Counted from the stretch's first letter, positions 1 to 7,251 are shown. The stretch is DNA of 10,016 nucleotides from CBFGTJ01 sp965651815 (GCA_965651815.1 CBFGTJ010000116.1:1-10016); one strand, 5' to 3'. Numbers and translations are program-made. Notes: generated by a model not told the origin, from the sequence alone.

Positions 1-934
1 CGCGCGCCCAGGCGACCTGGGCGGCGACGCCGTCGGCCAGCGCGGTCGACGGCGCCCAGCCGAGCAGGCGTCGGGCCAGCTCGGTCGAGCCCCCGGTGCG
101 CCGGGCGTCACCGGCCTCCGCGGGCAGGCGCTCCACCGCCAGCGGGCACCCGGTCGTCCGCTCCACGAGCTCGACCAGCTCGGCGACGGTGGCGGTGTCG
201 TCGTTCGCGACGTTGCACACCGACCCCGGGGGGACGCCGTCGGCGAACAGCGCGGCGAGGTTCGCCTCCACGACGTCGGCGACGTAGGTGAAGCTGCGGC
301 TCGCCGAGCCGTCGCCGTACAGCGGGAAGGTGGTCCCGCGCAGCGCCGCGTCGATCATCCGGCGGATCGCCATGTCGGTCCGCTGCCGGGGCCCGTACAC
401 GGTGAAGTACCGCAACGACACGGTCGGCACCCCGAAGTTCGTCCCGTACAGGGTGCAGAGGTGCTCGGCGGCGAGCTTCGTGACCCCGTAGGGGCTCACG
501 GGTCGGGGCAGCGTGGTCTCGGGCGTCGGGAAGGTCGCCGCGTCGCCGTACACCGACGAGCTGGAGGCGGCGGCGAAGCGCTCGACGCCGACCTCGCGGG
601 CGGCCTCCAGCAGGCGCTGGGTGACCTCGACGTTGCGCTCGACGTACGCGGCGAAGCCGTCCGCCCACGACGCCCGCACGCCCGGCTGCCCGGCGAGGTG
701 CAGCACGCGCTCCACGCCGTCGAGCAGCGCGACCGGGTCGAGGGAGGCGAGGTCGCCCTCGACGAGCTCGAAGCGCGGGTGGTCGAGCACCCCGGCGAGG
801 TTCGCCCGCTTCAGGCCGGGGTCGTAGTAGTCGGTGAAGGCGTCGACGCCGCGCACCTCGTGGCCGTCCGCGAGCAGGCGCTCGGTGGTGTGGCTGCCGA
901 TGAACCCGGCACAGCCGGTGACGAGGATGTCCAC
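1..934 (-). CDS. NAD-dependent epimerase/dehydratase, UDP-sugar 4-epimerase-like (partial, 3' end cut)
   Basis: Extended short-chain dehydrogenase of the GalE/UDP-glucuronate 4-epimerase group. It is expected to use NAD bound in a Rossmann fold to invert or oxidise C4 of a nucleotide sugar, in the cytoplasm, for polysaccharide or glycan precursors. I translated 311 codons from the GTG at 934. The protein opens with the beta1/GxxGFIG nucleotide loop (VTGCAGFIGSHT). It has DAFTDYYDPGLKRANL, typical of UDP-glucuronate epimerases, then a serine run ending at Ser127 followed by VYG, and the catalytic YGVTK at Tyr149/Lys153, the same numbering as E. coli GalE. RYFTVYGPRQRTDMA follows. The end (GVAAQVAWAR) is what the family shows a few residues before its C-terminus, so little is missing. 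The start is set by the Rossmann strand; the ribosome site is weak. It lies 29 bp after metH on the same strand and could be read through from it. The exact sugar substrate is not determined. Confidence 0.9.
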   Translation of the reverse strand, partial: MDILVTGCAGFIGSHTTERLLADGHEVRGVDAFTDYYDPGLKRANLAGVLDHPRFELVEGDLASLDPVALLDGVERVLHLAGQPGVRASWADGFAAYVERNVEVTQRLLEAAREVGVERFAAASSSSVYGDAATFPTPETTLPRPVSPYGVTKLAAEHLCTLYGTNFGVPTVSLRYFTVYGPRQRTDMAIRRMIDAALRGTTFPLYGDGSASRSFTYVADVVEANLAALFADGVPPGSVCNVANDDTATVAELVELVERTTGCPLAVERLPAEAGDARRTGGSTELARRLLGWAPSTALADGVAAQVAWAR

Positions 935-938
935 CCGA

Positions 939-972
939 TCAGCGTGCCACGAGCGCCCGCCGCTCAGCGTGC
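939..972. repeat. Duplicated 9-mer flanking a small hairpin at the metH 3' end
   Basis: TCAGCGTGC occurs at 939-947 and again, identically, at 964-972, 25 bp apart. Read on the minus strand each copy is GCACGCTGA; the 964-972 copy carries the metH stop codon. Between them 951-965 forms a 5-bp stem (GAGCG/CGCTC) with a 5-nt loop. No T-run follows, so terminator activity is doubtful. A small local duplication is the simplest explanation. Confidence 0.5.
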
Positions 973-3900
973 GACGAAGTACTTGGCGCGCGGGTGGTGG
1001 CAGATGATCGCCGAGGTGGTCTGCTCCGGGTGGTACTGGAACGACGTCTCCTCGCTGCACTCGACGCCGATGCGGCTCGCGTCGAGGAGCTGGGCGATCG
1101 TCTCGTTCCCCTCCAGGTCCGGGCAGGCGGGGTAGCCGAAGGAGTAGCGGCCGCTGCGGTACTGCTGGCGGAACATCCCGATCAGCGCCTCGGGGCTGGG
1201 TGCGCCTTCGATCGGCTCGGGGTCCTGGTCGGCGAACCCCCACTCCTCGCGGATCCGGCGGTGCCAGTACTCGGCGAGTGCCTCGGCCATCTCGACGCCG
1301 AGCCCGTGCAGCAGCAGGTACTCCGTGTAGCGGTCCTCGGCGAACAGCTTGGCGGTGCGCTCCGAGACGAGCGGACCCATCGTCACGATGTGGAAGGCGA
1401 CGTAGTCGATCTCGCCGGAGTCGACCGGCCGGAAGAAGTCGGCGATGCACAGGAACGGGTCCTTGCGCTGCCGCGGGAACGAGAAGCGTGCGAGCTCGGA
1501 GCTGCGCGACTCGTCGGACCAGACGACGAGCTCGTCGCCGTCGCCGTTGGCGGGGAAGAAGCCGTACACGACCTGCGGGACGAGCAGGCCCTCCGCCTTC
1601 ACCGCCGCGAGCTGCTCGCGCAGCACCGCCCGGATGCGCTCCTTGAACTGCTCGTCGGTCTCCTTGGTCCCGTCGGGCAGCGTCTCGGGGCGGAACTGCC
1701 ACTGGTTGCGGAACAGCGCGGTCTCGTTCAGGTAGGCGGCGATGTCGTCGATCGGCAGGCCCTTCACGACCTTCGACCCGAGGAACGGCGGCACGTAGAC
1801 CTCGTTGTCGGTCGCGACCTCGGGTGAGCGTGCCGGCACTTCGACCGGCTCCTCGTCGCCCGGCTTCACCCGGTGCCGGTGCAGCTCGCGCCCGGTGGGC
1901 ACCCTCCCGAAGTCCGGGTCGTCCTCGCCGCGGCGGATCTCGCCGAGCCGGTCCATGACCCGCAGGCCCTCGAACGCGTCCTTGCCGTAGAAGAGGCGGC
2001 CCTCGTAGACCTCGCGGAGGTCCTTCTCGACGTAGGTGCGGGTGAGCGCCGCGCCGCCCAGCAGCACCGGGATGTGGGACAGCCCGCGCTCGTTCAGCTC
2101 CTCGAGGTTGTCGCGCATGATGAGCGTCGACTTCACGAGCAGGCCGGACATGCCGATCGCGTCGGCGTCCACCTCGAGGGCCTTCTCGATCATCTCGGTG
2201 ATCGAGACCTTGATGCCGAGGTTGTGCACCTCGTAGCCGTTGTTCGTGAGGATGATGTCGACGAGGTTCTTGCCGATGTCGTGCACGTCGCCCTTGACCG
2301 TGGCGAGCACGATGCGGCCCTTGCCGGCGTCGCCCTCGACCTTCTCCATCATCGGCTCGAGGTAGGCGACCGACGCCTTCATCGTCTCGGCCGACTGCAG
2401 GACGAACGGGAGCTGCATCTCACCGGACGCGAACAGGTCGCCGACGACCTTCATCCCCGCCAGCAGGATGTCGTTGATGATGCCCAGCGGCGTGTGCCCG
2501 GCGGCGAGGGCGCGGTCGAGGTCCTCGATGAGGCCCTCGCGGTCGCCGTCGATGATCCGCTGGGACAGCACCTGCTCGATGGTCCAGTCGGAGCGGTCCT
2601 CGGCCGGCCCGTCGGAGGCCTGCACGTCCTCGAACACCTCGAGCAGCTTCGAGAGGGGGTCGTAGGACTCGTCGCCGCCCGACAGCGCGCCCTCGGCACC
2701 CCGCCGGTCCCAGATCAGGTCGGTGCAGACGTCGCGCTGCTCCTCGGGGATCCGGTTCAGCGGCAGGATCTTCGCCGCGTGCACGATCGCCGAGTCGAGC
2801 CCGGCCTTGGTGCACTCGTGGAGGAACACGCTGTTGAGCACGTGCCGGGCGGCCGGCTTGAGGCCGAAGCTCACGTTCGACACGCCCAGGGTCGTGGCGA
2901 CGCCGGGCATCTCCTCCTTGATGCGCCGGATCGCCTCGATCGTGGCCATCGCGTCCTTGCGCAGGTCCTCGTCGCCGGTGGAGAGCGGGAAGGTGAGCGC
3001 GTCGAAGATGAGGTCCTGGGGCTCGAGCCCGTAGCGCTCGATCGCCAGGTCGTGGATGCGGTGGGCGACCCGGAGCTTCCAGTCGACGTCGCGCGCCTGG
3101 CCCTCCTCGTCGATGAGCAGGCAGATCACCGCGGCGCCGTACTCGCGGGCGAGGCGCATGACCCGGTCGAAGCGGGAGCCCTCGCCCTCGCCGTCCTCGA
3201 GGTTCGCCGAGTTGAGGATGGGGCGTCCGCCGATCCACTGGAGGCCCGCCTCCATGACCTGCCACTCGGTCGAGTCGAGGACCAGCGGCACCGAGGACTG
3301 CGTCGCGAAGCGCCGGGCGATCTCGTCCATGTCGCCGGTGCCGTCGCGGCCGACGTAGTCGACGCAGACGTCGATGACGTGGGAGCCCTCCTTGACCTGC
3401 TCCTTCGCCATCGCGACGCAGGTGTCCCAGTCCTCGGCGAGCATCGCCTCGCGGAACTTCTTCGAGCCGTTGGCGTTGGTGCGCTCGCCGATGATGACGA
3501 GGCTCGACGCGCCGTCCCGGTCGCCGCCGAAGGACACCGGCGAGTAGATCGAGGTGACGCCGTGCTCGAAGCGGGGCTCGCGAGCTGCCGGCTCGACGTC
3601 GCGCACCGCCTCGGCGAGCTGGCGGATGAACTCGGGCGTGGTGCCGCAGCAGCCGCCGACGACCGTGACGCCGAACTCGGTGATGAAGCGCAGGTGGTGC
3701 TCGACGAACTGCTCGGCGGTGAGGTCGTAGTGCATCTTCCCGTCGACGACCGACGGGAGCCCGGCGTTGGGCATCACCGAGATGGGCAGCCGGGAGTGCT
3801 GGGAGAGGTGGCGCACGTGCTCGCCCATCTCCTCCGGGCCGGTCGCGCAGTTGATCCCGATCACGTCGGGGCGCATCGCGTCGAGCGCGATCAGGGCGGC

Positions 3901-4524
3901 GCCGATCTCGGTGCCGGGCAGCATGCGCCCGGTCAGCTCGATCGTGACCTGCACCTGGATCGGGACCTCGCGGCCCACCTCCTGCATCGCACGGCGGGCG
4001 CCGTTGATCGCCGCCTTGGCGCCGAGGAGGTCGAACTGCGTCTCGAGCAGGAGCAGGTCGACGCCGCCCTCGAGCAGGCCCGCGGCCTGCTCGGCGAACT
4101 GGTCCCGCAGCTCCGCGTAGCGGACCTGGCCCAGCGACGCGAAGCGGGTGCCCGGGCCCATCGCGCCCGCCACGAAACGGGGACGGTCGGGCGTGGCGGC
4201 CTCGTCCGCGGCCTGACGTGCGATCCGGGCCGCCTTCTCGTTCAGCTCCCTGGCCCGGTCACCCAGGCCGTACTCGCCGAGGGTCGCCCGCAGCGAACCG
4301 AACGAGTTGGTCTCGATCGCGTCCGCCCCGGCCTCGAGGTACTCCCGGTGCATCCGGGCGATCAGGTCGGGTCGGGTGTCGACCAGCACCTCGTTGCACC
4401 CTTCGAGCTCCGGGCCGCCGAAGTCGTCGGCGGTGAGGTCCTGGCGTTGGAGCCACGTCCCCGTGGCGCCGTCGAAGACGAGGACCCGGTCGCGGATCTG
4501 GTCGAGGTACGCGGAGCTGCCCAT
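964..4524 (-). CDS. metH: Cobalamin-dependent methionine synthase MetH
   Basis: Transfers the methyl group of 5-methyltetrahydrofolate to homocysteine through enzyme-bound cobalamin, giving methionine and tetrahydrofolate in the cytoplasm. All modules are present in 1186 residues. The homocysteine domain (about 1-310) starts with DGATGTWLQ and has zinc ligands Cys226 (INCATG) and Cys292/Cys293 (GGCCGTT). The pterin domain (about 340-605) starts with IIGERTNANGSKKF. The helical cap and B12 domain (about 645-870) carries DVHDIGKN, with His748 as the expected lower cobalt ligand and Asp746 and Gly751 completing DxHxxG. The reactivation domain (about 905-1186) carries GYPACPD at 1130-1136, the AdoMet-binding loop. 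Length matches actinobacterial MetH, with no frameshift or missing catalytic residue. The ATG at 4524 lacks a Shine-Dalgarno sequence, and a TAGCCT -10 lies so close that a leaderless message is likely. It is divergent from the adenosyltransferase gene and precedes the epimerase by 29 bp. Confidence 0.98.
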   Translation of the reverse strand: MGSSAYLDQIRDRVLVFDGATGTWLQRQDLTADDFGGPELEGCNEVLVDTRPDLIARMHREYLEAGADAIETNSFGSLRATLGEYGLGDRARELNEKAARIARQAADEAATPDRPRFVAGAMGPGTRFASLGQVRYAELRDQFAEQAAGLLEGGVDLLLLETQFDLLGAKAAINGARRAMQEVGREVPIQVQVTIELTGRMLPGTEIGAALIALDAMRPDVIGINCATGPEEMGEHVRHLSQHSRLPISVMPNAGLPSVVDGKMHYDLTAEQFVEHHLRFITEFGVTVVGGCCGTTPEFIRQLAEAVRDVEPAAREPRFEHGVTSIYSPVSFGGDRDGASSLVIIGERTNANGSKKFREAMLAEDWDTCVAMAKEQVKEGSHVIDVCVDYVGRDGTGDMDEIARRFATQSSVPLVLDSTEWQVMEAGLQWIGGRPILNSANLEDGEGEGSRFDRVMRLAREYGAAVICLLIDEEGQARDVDWKLRVAHRIHDLAIERYGLEPQDLIFDALTFPLSTGDEDLRKDAMATIEAIRRIKEEMPGVATTLGVSNVSFGLKPAARHVLNSVFLHECTKAGLDSAIVHAAKILPLNRIPEEQRDVCTDLIWDRRGAEGALSGGDESYDPLSKLLEVFEDVQASDGPAEDRSDWTIEQVLSQRIIDGDREGLIEDLDRALAAGHTPLGIINDILLAGMKVVGDLFASGEMQLPFVLQSAETMKASVAYLEPMMEKVEGDAGKGRIVLATVKGDVHDIGKNLVDIILTNNGYEVHNLGIKVSITEMIEKALEVDADAIGMSGLLVKSTLIMRDNLEELNERGLSHIPVLLGGAALTRTYVEKDLREVYEGRLFYGKDAFEGLRVMDRLGEIRRGEDDPDFGRVPTGRELHRHRVKPGDEEPVEVPARSPEVATDNEVYVPPFLGSKVVKGLPIDDIAAYLNETALFRNQWQFRPETLPDGTKETDEQFKERIRAVLREQLAAVKAEGLLVPQVVYGFFPANGDGDELVVWSDESRSSELARFSFPRQRKDPFLCIADFFRPVDSGEIDYVAFHIVTMGPLVSERTAKLFAEDRYTEYLLLHGLGVEMAEALAEYWHRRIREEWGFADQDPEPIEGAPSPEALIGMFRQQYRSGRYSFGYPACPDLEGNETIAQLLDASRIGVECSEETSFQYHPEQTTSAIICHHPRAKYFVAR

Positions 4525-4533
4525 GATCAGGCG

Positions 4534-4539
4534 AGGCTA
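4534..4539 (-). promoter_or_regulatory. Candidate -10 of metH (leaderless or near-leaderless transcript)
   Basis: Minus-strand TAGCCT fits the TANNNT pattern common in actinobacterial promoters. Counting seven bases on puts +1 near 4527, only about three bases before the ATG at 4524. No GGAGG-like site precedes that ATG, which agrees with leaderless translation. A weak -35 (CCCACA, 4562-4557) lies 17 bp upstream. This is prediction from sequence only. Confidence 0.4.
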
Positions 4540-4568
4540 CAGGTGGCTCCCGACGCTGTGGGCACCGA

Positions 4569-4574
4569 TAACCT
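4569..4574 (+). promoter_or_regulatory. Candidate -10 of the adenosyltransferase-pepA unit
   Basis: TAACCT fits TANNNT and lies 34 bp upstream of the GTG at 4609. That predicts +1 near 4581 and a leader of about 28 nt, enough to hold the ribosome site at 4594-4599. No convincing -35 is visible. A dyad overlaps it (next entry). Confidence 0.35.
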
Positions 4575-4583
4575 CGCCGAGGT
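4571..4583. promoter_or_regulatory. Candidate operator dyad between metH and the adenosyltransferase gene
   Basis: ACCTCG-C-CGAGGT is a perfect 6+1+6 inverted repeat covering the plus-strand -10 and predicted +1. A third CGAGGT follows at 4588-4593, exactly 10 bp after the second, so it would lie on the same face of the helix. This is the layout of a repressor site, but short G+C-rich dyads also arise by chance in such DNA. Confidence 0.35.
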
Positions 4584-4593
4584 CGGACGAGGT

Positions 4594-4599
4594 GAGGAG
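4594..4599 (+). promoter_or_regulatory. Ribosome binding site that sets the adenosyltransferase start
   Basis: GAGGAG, 9 nt before GTG 4609. It fixes the start, because the same frame stays open for about 2.7 kb upstream, antisense to metH, and would otherwise be over-extended. Confidence 0.75.
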
Positions 4600-4608
4600 C
4601 GACAGGTC

Positions 4609-5145
4609 GTGAAGATCTACACCCGCAAGGGCGACGACGGCACCACCGGGCTCCTGTTCGGCGGTCGGGTGCGCAAGGACGACCCCGCGCCGACCGCCTA
4701 CGGCGAGGTCGACGAGGCGCAGGCGTCGATCGGCGTGGCACGTGCCCACGTCGAGCGGGGGAGCGAGCTCGACCGGCTGCTCGTCTCGATCGAGCGGGAC
4801 CTGTGGGTGCTCATGGCCGACCTCGCCACCGACGTGACCAACCGGCACAAGCTCACCCCGGGCGTGACGCTCGTGACCGAGGAGATGGTCCGCCGGCTCG
4901 AGACCCTCATCGACGACCACTCGGCGCGCACGGAGCTGCCCGCGGAGTTCGTCGTGCCCGGCGAGGAGCCCGTCGCCGCCTTCTTGGACCTGGCCCGCAC
5001 CGTCGTGCGCCGGGCGGAGCGGCACTGCCTCGCCGTCGCCGCAGAGGGGTCCCACGCGCTCGCGTACCTCAACCGCCTCTCGGACCTGCTGTGGATCCTC
5101 GCTCGCTGGCACGAGGGCCACTCGCTCACCGCACGCCGGCACTGA
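4609..5145 (+). CDS. Cob(I)alamin adenosyltransferase, PduO/MMAB type
   Basis: Transfers the 5'-deoxyadenosyl group of ATP to cob(I)alamin (or a corrinoid precursor) to make adenosylcobalamin, in the cytoplasm, normally as a trimer. The 178-residue protein is of normal family length. It shows the N-terminal ATP loop YTRKGDDGTTGL (4-15), the helix motif RTVVRRAER (130-138) with the arginines and glutamate of the PduO active site, and the closing helix LNRLSDLLWILAR (154-166). GTG 4609 is chosen because GAGGAG precedes it and because KIYTRKGDDGTTG is the family's usual beginning. It diverges from metH across 84 bp and is followed 54 bp later by pepA, probably on the same transcript. Having a maker of one B12 coenzyme beside a user of the other fits a small cobalamin locus. 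No cobalamin riboswitch fits in the short leader. Confidence 0.95.
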   Translation: MKIYTRKGDDGTTGLLFGGRVRKDDPAPTAYGEVDEAQASIGVARAHVERGSELDRLLVSIERDLWVLMADLATDVTNRHKLTPGVTLVTEEMVRRLETLIDDHSARTELPAEFVVPGEEPVAAFLDLARTVVRRAERHCLAVAAEGSHALAYLNRLSDLLWILARWHEGHSLTARRH

Positions 5146-5163
5146 CCAGCCCGACCCACCACC

Positions 5164-5183
5164 ACCGACCGACACCGACCGAC
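5164..5183 (+). repeat. Two tandem copies of ACCGACCGAC in the pepA leader
   Basis: An exact 10-bp unit is repeated twice inside a C/A-rich spacer (5146-5189) that is poor in G for this genome. The spacer should stay unpaired in RNA, leaving the downstream ribosome site open. No terminator hairpin is visible between the two genes, which supports co-transcription. Confidence 0.55.
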
Positions 5184-5189
5184 CCAACC

Positions 5190-5194
5190 GGAGG
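5190..5194 (+). promoter_or_regulatory. Ribosome binding site of pepA
   Basis: GGAGG, 5 nt before GTG 5200. It is the strongest Shine-Dalgarno match in the window and settles the GTG start. Confidence 0.75.
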
Positions 5195-5199
5195 ACACC

Positions 5200-6681
5200 G
5201 TGACCGAACCCGTCGCCGTCAAGCTCTCGAAGTCCGTGCCCAGCGGCGCGACCGCGGTCGCGGTGCCCGTGTTCGCCGACCGGCTGAACAAGGTCGAAGG
5301 GGTGCGCAAGGCGGCGCTCGACCGTGCACGCTTCGGTGGGAAGCCCGGCGAGTCGCTCGTGCTCGACGACGGGCAACGGGCACGCGTGCTCGTCGGCATG
5401 GGACCGTTCGCCGAGGCCGGCGCCGTGGAGCTGCGCCGGGCAGCGGCGGTGTTCGGGCGCCAGATCGGCCGTCACCGGCGCGCCGGGTTCGAGTACCCGG
5501 TCGACCTCGGGCTGGACGCCGCCGAGGGCGTCAAGGCCGTCACCGAGGGGTTGCTGCTCGGCACGTACCGCTTCGACGCGCACCGGCCGAAGGCGTCGGA
5601 GGAGCCGCGCACCGAGGCGGTCACCATCGCCGGCGAGGGGCTCGGGCGTGCCCTCCAGGAGGCCGTCGAGCGGGGTCGCGCCGTCGCCGGGGCGGTCTGC
5701 TTCGCACGCGACCTGGTGAACGAGCCCGGTGGGACGCTCACCCCGACGGAGTTCGCGCAGCGCGCCGCCGAGCGCGCGACGGAGGCCGGGCTGCAGGTCG
5801 AGGTGCTCGACGAGGAGGCGATCGCCGAGGCCCGCCTCGGGGGGCTGCTCGCGGTCAACAAGGGCTCCGCCGAGCCGCCGCGGCTGGTGAAGCTCACCTA
5901 CGAGCCCGACGCGCCGACGGGCGAGGTGGCACTGGTCGGCAAGGGCATCACGTTCGACTCGGGAGGCCTGTCGCTCAAGCCGGCCGACTCGATGATGGAG
6001 ATGAAGAGCGACATGGCGGGCGCTGCCGCGGTGATCGCCGCGATGTGCGCCCTGCCGGCGCTCGGGGTCACGACCCGCGTCGTGGCGTTCACCCCCATGA
6101 CCGACAACATGGTCGGCGGCTCGGCGCAGCGCCCCGGTGACGTGTACACGGCGCGGAACGGCAAGACCGTCGAGGTGCTCAACACCGACGCCGAGGGCCG
6201 CCTCATCCTCGCGGACGCCCTGGCGCTCGCCGCGGAGGAGGAGCCCGACGCGATCGTCGACCTCGCGACCCTCACGGGCGCCTGCATGATCGCGCTCGGC
6301 ACGAAGATCGCCGGGCTGATGGGCAACGACGAGGAGTTCGTCGGGCGCGTCGAGCGCGCGGCGGGCGCCGCGGGGGAGCGCGTGTGGCACCTGCCGCTCC
6401 CGGCCGACTACCGGGCGCAGCTCGACTCCACCATCGCGGACCTGCGGAACATCGCGACCGGGCGCTACGGCGGCACCCTGACCGCCGGGCTGTTCCTGGG
6501 CGAGTTCGTGCCCGACGGCACCCCGTGGGCGCACCTCGACATCGCCGGCCCGGCGTTCAGCTCGGACGGGGACGCGGAGACCCCGAAGGGCGGCACCGGG
6601 TTCGGTGTGCGCACCCTGCTCGAGCTGCTGACCAGCTGGGGCGAGGAGGGGTCGGACGAGGAGCCCGCCGAGGAGGGCTGA
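5200..6681 (+). CDS. pepA: Leucyl aminopeptidase, M17 family
   Basis: Cytosolic two-metal exopeptidase, normally a hexamer, that removes N-terminal residues (leucine preferred) from peptides during protein turnover. The 493 residues split into a variable N-terminal domain (about 1-160) and the catalytic domain. The five metal ligands read as Lys248 and Asp253 (VGKGITFDSGG), Asp271 (SDMAG), and Asp330 and Glu332 (NTDAEGR signature). Catalytic Lys260 and Arg334 are also present. Each is 22 less than the E. coli PepA number, as expected for a complete family member. The C-terminus ends in an acidic tail (EEGSDEEPAEEG) that looks dispensable. It follows the adenosyltransferase gene by 54 bp and converges on the unknown gene at 6732-7226. 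E. coli PepA also acts as a DNA-binding protein in Xer recombination and carAB control; nothing here shows such a role. Confidence 0.97.
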   Translation: MTEPVAVKLSKSVPSGATAVAVPVFADRLNKVEGVRKAALDRARFGGKPGESLVLDDGQRARVLVGMGPFAEAGAVELRRAAAVFGRQIGRHRRAGFEYPVDLGLDAAEGVKAVTEGLLLGTYRFDAHRPKASEEPRTEAVTIAGEGLGRALQEAVERGRAVAGAVCFARDLVNEPGGTLTPTEFAQRAAERATEAGLQVEVLDEEAIAEARLGGLLAVNKGSAEPPRLVKLTYEPDAPTGEVALVGKGITFDSGGLSLKPADSMMEMKSDMAGAAAVIAAMCALPALGVTTRVVAFTPMTDNMVGGSAQRPGDVYTARNGKTVEVLNTDAEGRLILADALALAAEEEPDAIVDLATLTGACMIALGTKIAGLMGNDEEFVGRVERAAGAAGERVWHLPLPADYRAQLDSTIADLRNIATGRYGGTLTAGLFLGEFVPDGTPWAHLDIAGPAFSSDGDAETPKGGTGFGVRTLLELLTSWGEEGSDEEPAEEG

Positions 6682-6683
6682 GC

Positions 6684-6704
6684 GGCGCCGGCCGACCCGG
6701 CACC
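6684..6704. terminator. Candidate hairpin between convergent pepA and the unknown gene
   Basis: GGCGCCGG (6684-6691) can pair with CCGGCACC (6697-6704), an 8-bp stem with one C/A mismatch and loop CCGAC. It sits 3 bp after the pepA stop in the convergent spacer, where a terminator is expected. There is no T-run, so activity is uncertain. Confidence 0.35.
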
Positions 6705-6706
6705 GG

Positions 6707-6739
6707 CCCTCACGCAGCCCTCACGCAGCCCTCACGCGG
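6707..6739. repeat. Three tandem copies of an 11-bp unit giving stops in three frames
   Basis: CCCTCACGCAG at 6707-6717 and 6718-6728, then CCCTCACGCGG at 6729-6739 (one change). Read on the minus strand each copy holds TGA (6734-6732, 6723-6721, 6712-6710). Eleven is not a multiple of three, so the three stops fall in three different frames. The first is the actual stop of the 164-residue gene. Confidence 0.85.
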
Positions 6740-7226
6740 CGCTCGGCCCCGGCGGCCCTCCACCGCGACCGCCGTTCGAGGGGTGCGCGAGGAACGAGTC
6801 GTGGGAGCGCTGCACGGCGAGCGGCAGCCGTTCCAGCTGCCGCCGGGTCAGGCGCGGGAGGTGGGTGCGCACCTCCAGCTGGCCCGGTCCGGTCCGTCGC
6901 ATCACGTTGAACAGGCAGCAGCGGTCGATCGTCCGCACGATCGGCGACTGGCGGCCCGTGCCGCCGCCGAGGCCGATCGCACGCGCGGTGTCGGCCAGGT
7001 CCATGCGGAACCCGCCCGGGTGCTCGTCCAGCCCACGGGCGAGGCGCCGGACGAGGAACAGCGCGCTCGGGCCGAGCACCCCCAGCCAGTAGCGCTCGAC
7101 GTAGGCGCCGCGCACCTCGAAGCCCTGCGCCGCGAGGCCCGGGTCCCACCAGGCGCGCACCTCCGCGGTGCCGGACGCGTCGTGCTCGGGGGCGCGGTGG
7201 CGGGTGGGGTGGTCGACGACGGACAT
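6732..7226 (-). CDS. Conserved-looking protein of unknown function, possible winged-helix fold
   Basis: I do not recognise a named family. The 164 residues have no signal peptide or membrane segment. After a polar N-terminus comes VRAWWDPGLAAQGFEVRGAYV (about 23-43), then a helix-rich stretch: GPSALFLVRRLARGLDE (about 52-68), DLADTARAIGL (about 76-86), a glycine turn, and SPIVRTIDRCCLFNVMRR (about 94-111). A short strand-like segment follows (QLEVRTHLPRLT). Helix, helix-turn-helix, then strand is the order of a winged-helix DNA-binding domain, but this is inference by eye. The last 20 residues are Gly/Pro/Ser-rich. It is a real gene on the strength of GGGAGG 4 nt before ATG 7226, a good promoter upstream, and a well-composed central protein sequence. 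The promoter is overlapped by a perfect inverted repeat, which would suit self-regulation if the protein binds DNA. It converges with pepA. Confidence 0.8.
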   Translation of the reverse strand: MSVVDHPTRHRAPEHDASGTAEVRAWWDPGLAAQGFEVRGAYVERYWLGVLGPSALFLVRRLARGLDEHPGGFRMDLADTARAIGLGGGTGRQSPIVRTIDRCCLFNVMRRTGPGQLEVRTHLPRLTRRQLERLPLAVQRSHDSFLAHPSNGGRGGGPPGPSAA

Positions 7227-7230
7227 GGGG

Positions 7231-7236
7231 CCTCCC
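7231..7236 (-). promoter_or_regulatory. Ribosome binding site of the unknown gene
   Basis: Minus-strand GGGAGG, 4 nt before ATG 7226. It supports this start and the reality of the gene. Confidence 0.65.
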
Positions 7237-7251
7237 TCGTGCGGTGGTCGG

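Noticed and set aside
1873..4608. Plus-strand reading frame open for about 2.7 kb antisense to metH, running in frame into the adenosyltransferase gene
   Set aside because: It mirrors metH codons; high G+C removes stops from the antisense frame. The translation is Val/Asp/Leu/Arg-rich with no domain, and GAGGAG plus the family N-terminus set the real start at 4609.
4525..4608. Cobalamin riboswitch controlling metH or the adenosyltransferase
   Set aside because: The whole divergent spacer is 84 bp, far too short for the roughly 200-nt element, and no B12-box-like sequence was seen.
4537..6534. Minus-strand open frame of about 665 codons across the adenosyltransferase and pepA
   Set aside because: Antisense shadow of two well-identified genes with biased composition and no recognisable motif.
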